This document shows positions 1 to 10,089 of a stretch of DNA of 64,000 bases, piece after piece. A model generated the notes under the pieces. It was not told where the DNA came from. It saw only the letters and a list, made by a program, of their open reading frames with translations, and ran no database searches. How positions within the stretch are numbered: position 1 is the first letter of the stretch; every line of letters starts with the position of its first letter. This DNA is from Chenopodium formosanum (taxonomy: Eukaryota > Streptophyta > Magnoliopsida > Caryophyllales > Amaranthaceae), in contig CM044857.1 in the NCBI GenBank assembly GCA_024500155.1, forward strand, positions 3,536,501 through 3,600,500. Direction: 5' to 3'. The position numbers were made by a program, and so were the translations under genes.

Positions 1-953
1 AGAGCCGGGGAGCTGTTTGTATTAATATTACGAAGTATTTTCTACGGAATTTTCACCATATAACACTGAGTTTTAACTTACTTCACCATATACCACCAAA
101 AACTTTCTAATTCACCATGTACCACTGAGTTCCTGTGCAATACCACAAAATACATTTTTTGATAACTGCCGTTAGTTTGCCGTTTGGGGTATTTTACTAA
201 TTCACCATATACCCATGTTTATAAAGTTATTTCACTAGATACCATTAAATTAAAAGATATTTCACCATATATCTAGAATTTGCAAGTACATAGAAGACAT
301 GAACTAATTCCAAACGTTTCAATAAGCAAAATCTTTTCTGCTTCATATCTGATAACTTGTTATGTGTCTGAACTCTAAACTTCCTAATACTGTCAGCATG
401 TACATACAATGCCCTCCTTTATTTACTAATAAAACTTAATACTATTCACTGCATTTTTACAGATTTTATTTGTGAGACTTAGTACAAGAACAACCGAACC
501 ATGCTCTAATTTATGTTGAGATGTAAACCTATTTTTTAAGTCCGGAATCACATGTTAATGCTAATAATGCATTATTCCTCATAACAGTAAAACTTGACAA
601 TTGTCCTTAGGGAACTGAATTGAACAATAAAAGTACATCATTTGTAAAATTCTTAGCTGATGACCATATACACTAATGTGATAAAAGTAATATCCTAGTT
701 CAAAAACTTCAAACTTTGTCATAAGCAATATTCAATAATCAAGAAGTTCCCACTTATATTCACACCAAAATAATGAAAATAAAACTCCATGTTCAATTCT
801 TTCATTACGTATTGAAATCCTATTTTAATTACTCGTAATTTTATTCTGAAAGTCTATGAAAATTTATCTTAGGACAGAAAAAAATAAATTAATAAAATAA
901 AATAACAATTATTAAATTAAATAAAGAGAGAGAAGAAGAAGAAATTTACTTAC
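1..953. other. AT-rich non-coding stretch, probably intron 2 of the receptor-like kinase gene
   Basis: No coding exon is visible on either strand. Because a splice donor ends the exon at 954 on the minus strand, this stretch should be the next intron of that gene. About positions 46-262 hold several degenerate copies of a TTCACCATATACCA-like unit. The protein kinase exons expected after the membrane segment are not seen, so they lie beyond position 1 or are missing. Confidence 0.5.
46..262. repeat. degenerate TTCACCATATACCA repeats
   Basis: The word TTCACCATATA or a close variant recurs at irregular spacing of roughly 30-70 bases (TTCACCATATAACAC, TTCACCATATACCACC, TTCACCATGTACCAC, TTCACCATATACCCA, TTCACCATATATC). 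It looks like a decayed minisatellite or the internal sequence of an old element. No function can be inferred. Confidence 0.5.
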
Positions 954-1997
954 CTTTGTGGTCCCAGTGTTGCTTCCTTCTCTTCAAGATCATCATAGTC
1001 CCAATTATGAGGACTAATAGTGTTACAACACTGATTATAGGAAGGATAATAGTAAACACAGCTATTCTGTTTTTTGCTCTACTCTCTGCATAATCAAAGA
1101 TATGGACATCAAATTTGGAAGTAACATCTTTTCATAATATGAAGTAGATAAATGAAGGGTAAACAAACTTTTTCTGGTGTTAGAAGAAGGAGAAACTGAT
1201 GGTGATGGAGCAACAGATTTGGTGGACTTGTAGAACGGATAGAGTTCAAAACGTAGAACACAACCGGGAGTAAAAATACTTGCTCCGTTCTTTCCATTAC
1301 AGTATTTATCACTTTGATTCGCGGCATCTTTCAGGCAGGCAGTAAAATCACTTGCAGATAAGCTAGGAAGACAATAGCCACCTGCATAGATTGTCTGAAG
1401 ATCACCAAATTTCGCTTCTTCAGTTGCAAAGTACTGAGGCTCGTTGTATCCGGAAGGGAAAGAGGATGAAGTTCCTTCAGAAGCTACTTTTAAAGCAAGT
1501 TTAGCTGTTACATTAGCTAAAGTCCCACCAAACCGAGAGAGGTTAATAGCTGAGACACCGGTAGCATTGCACGCGTGTTCTGAAGGGTGTGTGTCATCTC
1601 TTTGTGGCTTTAGGGTGGCTGGAGGGATGCATTGAACCATACAGTCAGCGTCTGCCCCCCAAGCAACAATCTGTTTTTGGACAGGACTATTTTGGCTGAG
1701 ATCAGAAGCTGATTTGCTGATGCAGTTGTAACAGTCGTCAGAAGAAATCAGGTCTTTCCTACAAAGGCCTAGACAGTCAGGAACTGGTGTAGGGGGATAC
1801 ACTATGGCAGTAGTACTATAAAAACCACCCTGGTCTTTAACACCATCAGCAAGTGCAGAGAGTAGGCTGTTCCGAGATTGGATATACTGACTGTCACTGC
1901 TGAAGTTGCCGGTGGAGTAGCATCGGTAATAAGTATTACCTGCTACTAAAATTAGGCTATGAATCATGACAAAGTACAGAAACCAAAATATCCCCAT
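954..1997 (-). CDS. Cysteine-rich receptor-like kinase, exons 1-2 (two DUF26 domains and membrane helix); kinase part not in window
   Basis: Exon 1 is 1997-1169 and starts with a signal peptide (MGIFWFLYFVMIHSLILVAG) followed by two DUF26/Gnk2-type ectodomains. The first carries a C-X9-C-X2-C cluster (near CRKDLISSDDCYNC); the second ends in the typical CVLRFELYPFY. A Ser/Pro-rich stalk follows. The open frame runs on to 1062, but a GT donor at 1168 and an AG acceptor at 1086 define an 83-bp intron that restores frame. Exon 2 (1085-954) encodes a hydrophobic helix (VFTIILPIISVVTLLVLIIG) and a basic stop-transfer stretch, then a strong GTAAGT donor. This exon pattern is usual for CRK genes, where kinase exons follow. 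In domain 2 the middle cysteine of C-X8-C-X2-C is a phenylalanine. The product would sit in the plasma membrane with an apoplastic ectodomain. Without a visible kinase it could also be a truncated gene. Confidence 0.85.
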
Positions 1998-2565
1998 TTA
2001 TGTCATAGTTATGAGGCAAGAAGACCAGTAAATAGTTGTTTCTTGTTTGAGTAGGAACTCTCAAAGAGTAAGAGGAAATTTTTAACAAGCTGCCCAAACC
2101 ACTAGTCATTTTCCTACTTTTAGAGACAAAAATGTAGCAAGCTAGGCTCGTTGACTTGATAGGCATGTCAATGGCAAGATATAAACGCAGCTTGAACTTT
2201 AAACCCAGATTACGAATATTATTCTAATACTTTAACAGTCTAATCTAAGTAACATCCACATTATTTTCTTTCTCTAACTATAAAATTCAGGAGAATTTGC
2301 GGAAAAATTGTGTCATTTGGAGTATTTGATTTGGAGGTGTTTGAAATATTACATTCAAAGGACGTAAGAATAAAGAATTGAAAATTATAAAGGAATTAAA
2401 ATTTGTGGAAAAGTCATGTAATCAAACAGTACACAGTACAGGCGTATAACTCCATTCTCCAAGTCCTTTTCTTTAATTTACTTTAGCTGTTTGGTTCAGA
2501 TACGTAAAAATTAAGTTGACCCAATAATCATCTTTGTCTTACTCCGATCCAATCCTTTTTGTGAT

Positions 2566-2566
<1 letters not shown>

Positions 2567-2607
<41 letters not shown>
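2567..2607. repeat. poly(T) tract, 41 bases
   Basis: This is an uninterrupted run of T. It may be the poly(A) end of a minus-strand retroposed sequence, but I see no recognisable retrogene or target-site duplication around it. Confidence 0.8.
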
Positions 2608-3187
2608 CACTTTTACAGTTTGATGATGACTAACACTGATCCATCCTTTTTGTTTGTTATTCTTTTACTTTCAAATATGAAGCTAAGAATTTAAAAGAAT
2701 TGGAGGGAAAACTCTACGTCCTTTTTTCTATGTTATACAAACCTTAGTTATAACATTCCCCATTTTCTTTTTTAACTAAACCTTGCTAAGAATACATTCA
2801 GTAAGTACGAGACAATAATGAGCTTGATAAATAGACAAAACATGCAGCTAGCAAAACTGTAACTGAGATCTACGAATGACTGAGAAATAAAAAGTAATTG
2901 TACTACTGCACGCATCAATTACCAACGTCTTAGCAATATGACAAACAATGATTAAAAAACAATAACAAAATCAAAGATGGTAGGGCAACACAAAGTAGGG
3001 GCACTTTGTTGGACTTTATGATTTTGATGATGACACAACCTAATTTATTTACAAACTAATAAGAGTTTGATTGTTTGAGTGTGTGATCAGTTGCAATTGT
3101 TGGAATAAAGAAAGAAAATGGAATGTTGATCTTGGCATCGAACGCAAGAGTAAAGATGATTTTCATCGTTTGTTCACCCTATCAGGC

Positions 3188-3228
3188 GGGAGCTCGCCCT
3201 GTCGGGCGCGCCACTGGGCGGAGCTCCC
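3188..3228. repeat. GC-rich imperfect hairpin
   Basis: GGGAGCTCGCCC at 3188-3199 faces GGGCGGAGCTCCC at 3216-3228, with one extra base in the right arm. The loop contains GCCCTGTCGGGC, itself a small hairpin. It stands out strongly from the AT-rich surroundings and resembles the palindrome clusters found upstream of LTR promoters elsewhere in this window. Confidence 0.6.
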
Positions 3229-4079
3229 AAGTGACCGTTGGAAGTTCCAACTCTTTCTCTTCTTCTTCTCCTTGTAACTCAGGTTTAAGGGGTTATTAAT
3301 ATGCCTTAATTTCCGATTAAACATTGTCTTTTTGACTTTCTCATCTCTTGATATTTCCTCTCACATTATATATTTCTTGGTTGCAAGAACAAAAGATATA
3401 CTTTGAACATAACATCCAAACACATTAAGCTAAACACATTCTTCTTTTTGGGCATAAGTTTATATGACTCCAACTTCTTATTCAAAAGAGCCTTTGTATG
3501 AGAGTGGTGTGTTAACCTTAGAGAATGTGCTGACGAATACAATTGAGCACCACGGTTGCGCCGCAATTTCATTTTCAAGTCAGTGATTTGCATCACGAAA
3601 CACCGTATTTGTTCCATTGATTATAAGATCAACTTTTCGATCTTATTGAACTCTTATTTTTGTAGCCTTGATAAACACCTTATATTACAACAGCAGTGAC
3701 TAGGAGAATTGAGTGTCTTACAAAGATTCCATGAGAAACAAGACAGCCATGAACAAAGCAATCCAATAAGAAAAGAGTTCTCTCTCAGGAACTGGGGCTT
3801 CATAAATAAAGACTTGAGAAGAGAAGTTCCTTCCAAGGAAACAGAAGCTTCGGAGTAGAAGTTTTATCAGAGAAACATAAAGACTAATATATTTTTATAT
3901 TTTAGGATTTATGTAAGTATAAGGATAATATTGCATTCAAAATAGCTATGTGGAATTGGTATGAAAAGATTAAGTTGTGCATGCTTAATTTTAGGAAAAT
4001 AGATGGCTTTAAAATTTTATCTCTTGATTTTATAAAAAGGATTTTATTTTATTTATTTTTGAAATCAGTTAAACAAAAA

Positions 4080-4810
4080 AATATATTTTTTTTCCCAAAA
4101 CTTGCGACATAGTCCCCATGATCTTTCTTAAGTCATCTCTTGACGCATTGAGGAGTTCATGCCCTTGAATTTAGGACATGTTCTTCTTAGTGGGTTGGAG
4201 TAGTGGCGTCATGGCTGGATGAGCTACACAAAGAGATTTTTCCAAGGCAAATTTTGGTCTATAAATAGTCAATTGATTTTAGTTGGAAAAACTCACCCTT
4301 ACTCAAATAGATTTCAGTTTTTGTTTTCTTTAAATCGAGTCAAGATTCCAATTCCACATTAGGGAAAAAGAGTGTTCTATGTTCTTATATTAAAGTTTAT
4401 TCTTTCGAGTTGTAATTTGGGGAATTGGGAAGTTTGAGTGAACTTCTGTTTAGGAAAAAGAGAAGTGAGAAAGAGAAGTGAGAAAGAGAAGAGAGAAAGA
4501 GAAGAGAAGGGTAACAAGTTGGGTGACTTGTTCCTTGGGGCTTTGGGTTCAATTTGTTGAGGAACTCAAAGTTAGAGTCTTTAGTTTGTCATAGGTCTTT
4601 TCCCCTATTCAAGTGAAGATTATTTTCCTAAAATCCCAAGTGGTGGTGATTTTTCTCCTTATTTAAGGCCAAAGAGTTTTTCACGTAAAATCTCTCTTGC
4701 ACTTTCAGTTTCTTTAGCTTACTTGTTTTTATTTCCCCTAAAAGTTTGACAAATCTATCATACTACAATTCAACCACCCCTTTTTGTAGTATTCATTGAA
4801 ACAACACACT
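4080..4810 (+). mobile_element. LTR-like remnant (Copia-type 3' end)
   Basis: The stretch has the layout of a transcribed LTR: a CTATAAATAG box near 4259-4268, then a purine-rich leader with GA microsatellite (about 4457-4510). It ends in CAATTCAACCACCCCTTTT and ATTCATTGAAACAACA, wording common at the 3' end of plant Copia LTRs. No primer-binding site, second copy or target-site duplication was found, so it would be a truncated or solo LTR with unknown left limit. Confidence 0.35.
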
Positions 4811-4845
4811 TGAAAGTAGGAGCAACATAATCGGCTGTTAAGCAT

Positions 4846-5295
4846 CTACATACTTGAACTCTTGGTTTATTCGGCTTGATTTCGTGGTTATTATGCCCTC
4901 ACTCAATCTTGTTGGTCCGAAAGGTGAAACAAGACTCTCAACATAACACACTGTTCCATATACATAATGAGAAAAATCGATATTGTCTCGAGTCAGTTCT
5001 GGATCTTCTTGAGTTGGGTCAATTACACTAATTCGTATCTTTTTGCGACGATAGTAATTTAACTTAACAAGTTCCTCATCCTCGTATCAGACTAAACACT
5101 TGTCGCTGTCAAAGACATTATAAAGATACAACCCTACATCGAAAGACATAATTTTTGTCCAAGTATCCCATCTACCAGCAGTCTTCATCATCCAAACTTC
5201 GGAACCCTGTTCATTATATCAACAATACAACGACAAGCACCCATTTATCATAGATAAACGTATCGAATGATATCCGTTAAGCCAATTCATAACCT
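4846..5295 (-). pseudogene. F-box protein relic, C-terminal part (F-box-associated domain)
   Basis: Read on the minus strand, this stretch contains NGCLSLYC, then EVWMMKTAG, WTKIMSFD, LYLYNVFDSD and FGPTRLSE. This order is typical of the C-terminal half of F-box-associated (FBA) domains, where a conserved glycine/cysteine strand is followed by a 'VWMMK...SWTK' strand. Stop codons and frame changes interrupt it. It is the continuation of the fragment at 17,479-17,960: the two were one gene before the LINE at 5,296-17,465 landed between them. F-box proteins are substrate adaptors of SCF ubiquitin ligases; this copy is dead. Confidence 0.65.
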
Positions 5296-5325
5296 TGATT
5301 TTTTTTTGAGAGAACGAGGATCAAA

Positions 5326-5905
5326 TTAAGGCATATTAAAAAAGTTTATATCAAGAAGTTGATTGCCCTCAGGCACTTCCAAAATGACATCTTGTGAATC
5401 AGTTTGATGTCCAAAAGAAGCAAAGTTACTGCCTAAACCATTTATACAGACAGGTGGAGCGGTGTCTAAATTACAAATTTGATACATAACATTTAAATCT
5501 CCTCTGGCATGTTTTGCTAGGATGTCTGCCACCTTGTTCTGCCCTCGTCCTTCGTAGACGAGTCTTCCTTCAGTTAACTGCTGCAGCAGAAGCCTGTAAT
5601 TGACAATTGAAGGTGACTGTAAGTTAGCATTATTGGATTGGTTAATGTCTTCAACTGCCTCTTTGTTATCAGATTGAATGATGCATCTTGCCCATCTTTT
5701 GCTGTGGATCCACTGGATGGCCAGGTGAATCACTTTCACTTCTGCTTCCTTTGGAAATGGAGTATATCTTCTCCAGAGAAACCCAGCTATCCATTGACCA
5801 TTATGGTCCCTACACACTCCCGTACATCCAGCTTCTTTAGTGGTGTGGAGGAAAGAGGCATCTACATTTACTTTGAGGAAAGAAAAAGGGGGAGGGGGGA
5901 ACCCA
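5326..5905 (-). pseudogene. LINE ORF2, C-terminal RNase H domain
   Basis: The minus strand reads WVPPPPFSFLKVNVDASF, then GVCRDHNGQWIAGFLW, AEVKVIHLAIQWI and IIQSDNKEAVEDI. This is the RVT_3 type of RNase H found at the end of many plant LINE polyproteins: the D of NVDASF, the E of AEVK and the D of QSDN are in the expected catalytic places. The frame is open for 163 codons from an internal Met at 5817 and extends upstream without a Met to about 5905 and beyond. It is separated from the rest of ORF2 by the insertion at about 6014-10089. Confidence 0.8.
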
Positions 5906-7604
5906 AGCAGGAGAAACAGGCTTTAGTATTTGAGTGTTCTTTGAGATGGAGAAGAACCATTTAGAAGTAGCCCATACGCATTGGGTTTTAGACTTTTGAG
6001 AGGGAATGTTTGAATTGTTGAAAATCCAATGATTTATTCGATACTTATTTTTCTAATTAATTAATTATTATTTCCTAAAAAGGGTATTTTAGTAATTTAA
6101 ATTACTATTTGAATTTTGAAGACAAAACGATATTTGAATTTTGGCGCCAAAAGTATTTTGAAAACCTAATTATTATTTTTAGATTTTGGATAAGATTTAT
6201 TATCCATTTATTTTATTTTTAAAACCGGAATATTTATATATTTTGGATATTTTAATTTAAAAAATTATATTTTATTATTTAATTAATAAGGTTCGAAAAT
6301 TCCTAATTATTGACTAAGATTTTCGGATTTTCCTAGTGTGGAAAATCTTAATTTCAAGGTTAATCTATTTGGTTAATAATTGGTATTTTATTAATTAATT
6401 ATTTTATACAATAAATATTATTTACACCATTATTTTTAATTCCTTAAAACTAGAAAATTAATTCCCTAAATATCTAAGCGGAGACCCAAAAATATGAGCT
6501 TATTAGCAAGCTCAAATTTTCGACCACCATGATGGATTTTTGGGTGATTTATTTTGGTAAATTGTATTTTTAATTATCTCCTTAAAATCTCCTATTTTCC
6601 TTAATTTTATTTCTCCATCTCCTAAATATTTGATCATCTTATTTTCCTAACTTATATCTTCCTTGATTATTCCCCAAGTAATCTCTTTTGCCATATTATT
6701 TTCATGATAATACACTTTCCTTAATTTTATTATTCTTAATCACTTTAATATCAAAACTTTCCATATTTCTTTATTCTCTTCTGCAAGTATCTCCTTGATT
6801 CTTCTTGCTATAATTCTTCCTACATTCTCCTACCATAATTCTTTTATTCACGAGCCTATAAATACCCCCTCATACCTCTCATATTCTTCACACCAAAATC
6901 CAATTCTCTTTTCTCTCTTATTCTTCTTTTCCCTAAACTAGGGAAGCCTACACGCGCGATACAACTAGCCATCATAGGGGAGTTATAAATTCGAACCTCA
7001 AAGTTTACATACTTTGAGTTGCTATTGAATTATACTTGTCTTAGGTCGATCAATATGAGATTATATCTTAATTTATTTAATTGTAGAAACATGTTTTGTG
7101 TTATGATTATTTATTTTGAAAATGATCATATATATTATAACTCCCCAATGTTACGTAATACTATATAAAAAGGCAATCAAAGCTATTGCACCATTCTATG
7201 ACTACAATAGGAGTGTTATGGGGAGGACAAAACCCTCATTGAACACCTTGACACAAAAGCTATGTGAATTAGTATATTTACCTGCAATTAGATGGTCTTT
7301 GGACCATATGATGGAGGAGATAACATTTATGAGCTACGAGTATTTAACTAATGATGTATGAGTACATCTTAACTCTTTCCTATAATCATAAACTATAAGC
7401 TTTTCCAAGGATAAAAATCGAGACAATGACACAGTAACTAAAGCAAAATACATCTTCAAACAACCTCTTAATCAAAAGCATAAGACTATAGTATCTCATA
7501 TGTGAGACATAACCGCTACATTCCATAGAAGACTCATCAAAAGAGTTGCTTTGTTTGACTCCCCCTATAAACACAATTAAAAGAGATTACAATCAAAAGT
7601 TTTA

Positions 7605-7606
<2 letters not shown>

Positions 7607-7643
<37 letters not shown>
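7607..7643. repeat. poly(T) tract, 37 bases
   Basis: An uninterrupted run of T. The minus-strand sequence just to its right (7644-7809) can be read as an open frame ending in a lysine run, but shows no domain I recognise. Confidence 0.8.
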
Positions 7644-7644
<1 letters not shown>

Positions 7645-8476
7645 GTTTATCATTTTAATGGTATCCAAGCAATTACACTCCACTACTACGAAGGTACCAT
7701 TATTGCATTCATCCGTCAACTCCACCAATCTTGAGTTGTCCCCAAGTCTAACCGGATACGGGCGTCTCCAAATAGCATGCTTATTCACCTCTTCGTATAA
7801 CATAAACAAATAGATTGCACAAACTTTAAATTTCCTTTAGTATAAAAAAACAACCAGCAGGGTCATCATCCTTATAGAATTATCGCGGCGGTGGGTGGTG
7901 ACCGGGGGTACTGGAATGGAAACTGACATGTTAGTAGTATTTTCCAGCAACCAGAAAAGGAGTTCGTGAGAAAAGAGGAAATTGAGAAATGAGGAGTTTT
8001 GGCCTTTTCGGTTGTATGATAAGAAGGAAGATAAACAAAAGAAATAGAGGACTAAATACATCAAAATTAATTTTAATTGGGAGCAAATATGTAAATTAAA
8101 TTTTTTAAGGGTATAATAGTGTTCACACTATTCATAAGAGTATTCTCCCACTTTTTATAAGGTAGGGATCTTTTCATACTTTTCTTTTTACTTTTTCATA
8201 CATAATCAGCCCGTACACATTGGAAGCCAATTTTTTGGCATTTTTGGTCAGTTTTTGGGGTTTTGATGTTTCACGAAAAATTGTTTCACTCAAAAAATTC
8301 TTGAGGTTAGGCTCAAGAATCACCCAATTCAAAGTTATGTTGAAGGAGTTATGGCCTCTGCAAGTTCTGTTTATTCTTTCCAACGCAAATCCAATTCTCT
8401 TTAATCCTATTCCTTTATTTTCTTCATGGTTAGTTTTCTAAAACATAAATACATATTTTAAAGCTATAATTTTATA

Positions 8477-8741
8477 CTTCCTCTGTTTTTATTTAGTTGA
8501 CACCTTTCTCTTTTCACACTTGCCAACGCACTATTTTGATGATTAATATCTCTAATTCTCGACATTATAAAATTATAAAATTATAAAAAGTGAATATTAA
8601 TAAAATATACATTGAGACGATTTAAACAAGATCTCACTTGACTATGTTTTGTCGTAGCTATAAATCACACATGCTAGTCAAATTGTAGTTTGTGAATAAT
8701 GTAAAAGTCAAACAGTGTCAACTAAAAAAAAACGGAGGTAG
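8477..8741. mobile_element. Stowaway-type MITE, copy 1
   Basis: The 265-bp element is flanked by TA on both sides (8475-8476 and 8742-8743). Its ends are inverted repeats: CTTCCTCTGTTTTTATTTAG on the left against the complement of CTAAAAAAAAACGGAGGTAG on the right. Both arms continue inward with GTTGACAC / GTGTCAAC. A second family member lies at 26003-26258. MITEs of this type are moved by mariner-like transposases. Confidence 0.85.
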
Positions 8742-9469
8742 TATTACAGTATTATATTTTTAAAAGAGTTTTATAGTTCATGCACATTAGATTTGGGTTT
8801 ATGTCTAAAGATGTTGTGTTAACCTTATGGTTGTATTAATTGCAAGTTGTATTCGTTTTGAACTTTGAAAGTGCAAAGTGTTGATTGAGATTCGGAATCA
8901 AGGTACATTTAGGTGGCTAGATACCTTTGAAAGTGATTTGTTTGAATAACATGTTTTATATGATTTTATTGGTGATTGAACCAAATTGATTTGAATTATG
9001 ATTTATGAAATAAATTATGTTTGGAGGTATTGATTTTAACATTTGTTTTAATTAAAGTATTTTGAATGATTGAGTTTTAAATCGTATTTTGAATGGTTTG
9101 AATTACTTATCATGTTTAAATAAAGGAATTGATTTGAAAAGTTTGTTGAATTAAATAAAAGGGTTTTCAAAGGAAGAGTTATTGATTTTGAAAAGTTATT
9201 AATATGAGATTTTATTCTCAAGTATTTATTAAAAGGTTGATTTAGAAAGCATGACTGAATTGAATAAAAGGGGGTTTGATTTAACCTATTATAAAGGTTG
9301 ATTTTATTTAAGGAAGAATTATTGAATTAAAGCTCTACAAGCATGTTAGTAATCCTACTATGCGGATTTGGTTTGATAAGGCCTTGGACTTTGTATGACC
9401 TGGTCTTTCCTCAAGAATAACCTTCAAATAGTAGGAGACTAGCTTGAGGGGTGTGCACACTTGGGTGAG

Positions 9470-9630
9470 GAATTGGTTTTAAAAAGAGGAATTGATTTTA
9501 TTAATCATTACTATTGAATTATTAGAATTGTTTTAAGAATATTAGAATTGGTTTTAAAAAGAGGAATTGATTTTATTAATCATTACTATTGAATTATTGG
9601 AATTGTTTTAAGAATATTGGAATTGGTTTT
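9470..9630. repeat. 75-bp tandem duplication
   Basis: The unit beginning GAATTGGTTTTAAAAAGAGG at 9470 is repeated at 9545, and a third truncated copy begins at 9620. The two full copies differ at only one or two bases, so the duplication is fairly recent. It lies within the LTR-like insertion. Confidence 0.8.
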
Positions 9631-10017
9631 GAATCATGAGTTTTGGAATCACTAGATTAATCATTGAAAAAGGTTTTTAAAGCATGTTTGCAAATAAATT
9701 GAGTTTACATTATCCTGCACTTATCGTACTTAGCATATTTTGCTAATCCATATTTCCTATTTGTTTTGGTTCGCCCTGTTTACCGTAATGGTAAGCAGTG
9801 TTGACTATTTTCAGGTGGAGTCATGAATGAGCATATGAGAGTCTCGGGATTTGCTTCACCTAGTTTAGGAATGTTGGTTTTATTTTTACTTTGAGTACTC
9901 GTAACAATGTTACTATTTTTATAAGCATTAATAAAATAAAGTTGAGTTTTTCGCTGCAAGTTTTGTTATTAAGTTAGTTTGAGTAGCCTTGCGTAATCAC
10001 GCGGCGGTAATACGCCT

Positions 10018-10077
10018 AAATCTATCTCTACGGTATAGTTATACGTATTATACTAGTATTTTCGTAGAGGTAGATTT
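10018..10077. repeat. inverted repeat at the end of the LTR-like insert
   Basis: AAATCTATCTCTACG (10018-10032) pairs with CGTAGAGGTAGATTT (10063-10077) with one mismatch, leaving a 30-base loop. It sits 12 bases before the CA terminus of the LTR-like insert and may be part of its terminal structure. Confidence 0.7.
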
Positions 10078-10089
10078 GGGGGTGTTACA

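Larger units (their letters stand above)
2000..4079. other. gene-free AT-rich stretch
   Basis: I see no coding region with family resemblance here. It holds a 41-base poly(T) tract (2567-2607), a GC-rich hairpin (3188-3228) and otherwise unstructured AT-rich sequence. Short open frames at 3366-3836 show no recognisable domain or codon signal. Confidence 0.6.
6014..10089 (+). mobile_element. LTR-like insertion inside the LINE, no coding capacity
   Basis: LINE coding sequence stops near 6014 on one side and resumes at about 10,090 on the other. In between lies non-coding DNA with LTR character: a TATA box CCTATAAATACCCCC near 6845 followed by a pyrimidine-rich leader, and a right end finishing ...GGGGGTGTTACA at 10089, typical of plant Gypsy LTR ends. 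I could not find matching target-site duplications or a second LTR, so the exact left edge is uncertain and several insertions may be stacked. It contains a Stowaway MITE, a poly(T) tract and a 75-bp tandem repeat. Confidence 0.5.

Noticed and set aside
3366..3836. Two minus-strand frames of 83 and 60 codons
   Set aside because: No domain, no splice context and no neighbouring homologous sequence were found.
7537..7809. 90-codon minus-strand frame with VECNCLDTIKMINQ and a lysine run
   Set aside because: VECNCLDTIKMIN faintly recalls an RNase H strand, but there are no catalytic residues around it and the lysines come from a poly(T) tract; not supported as a gene.
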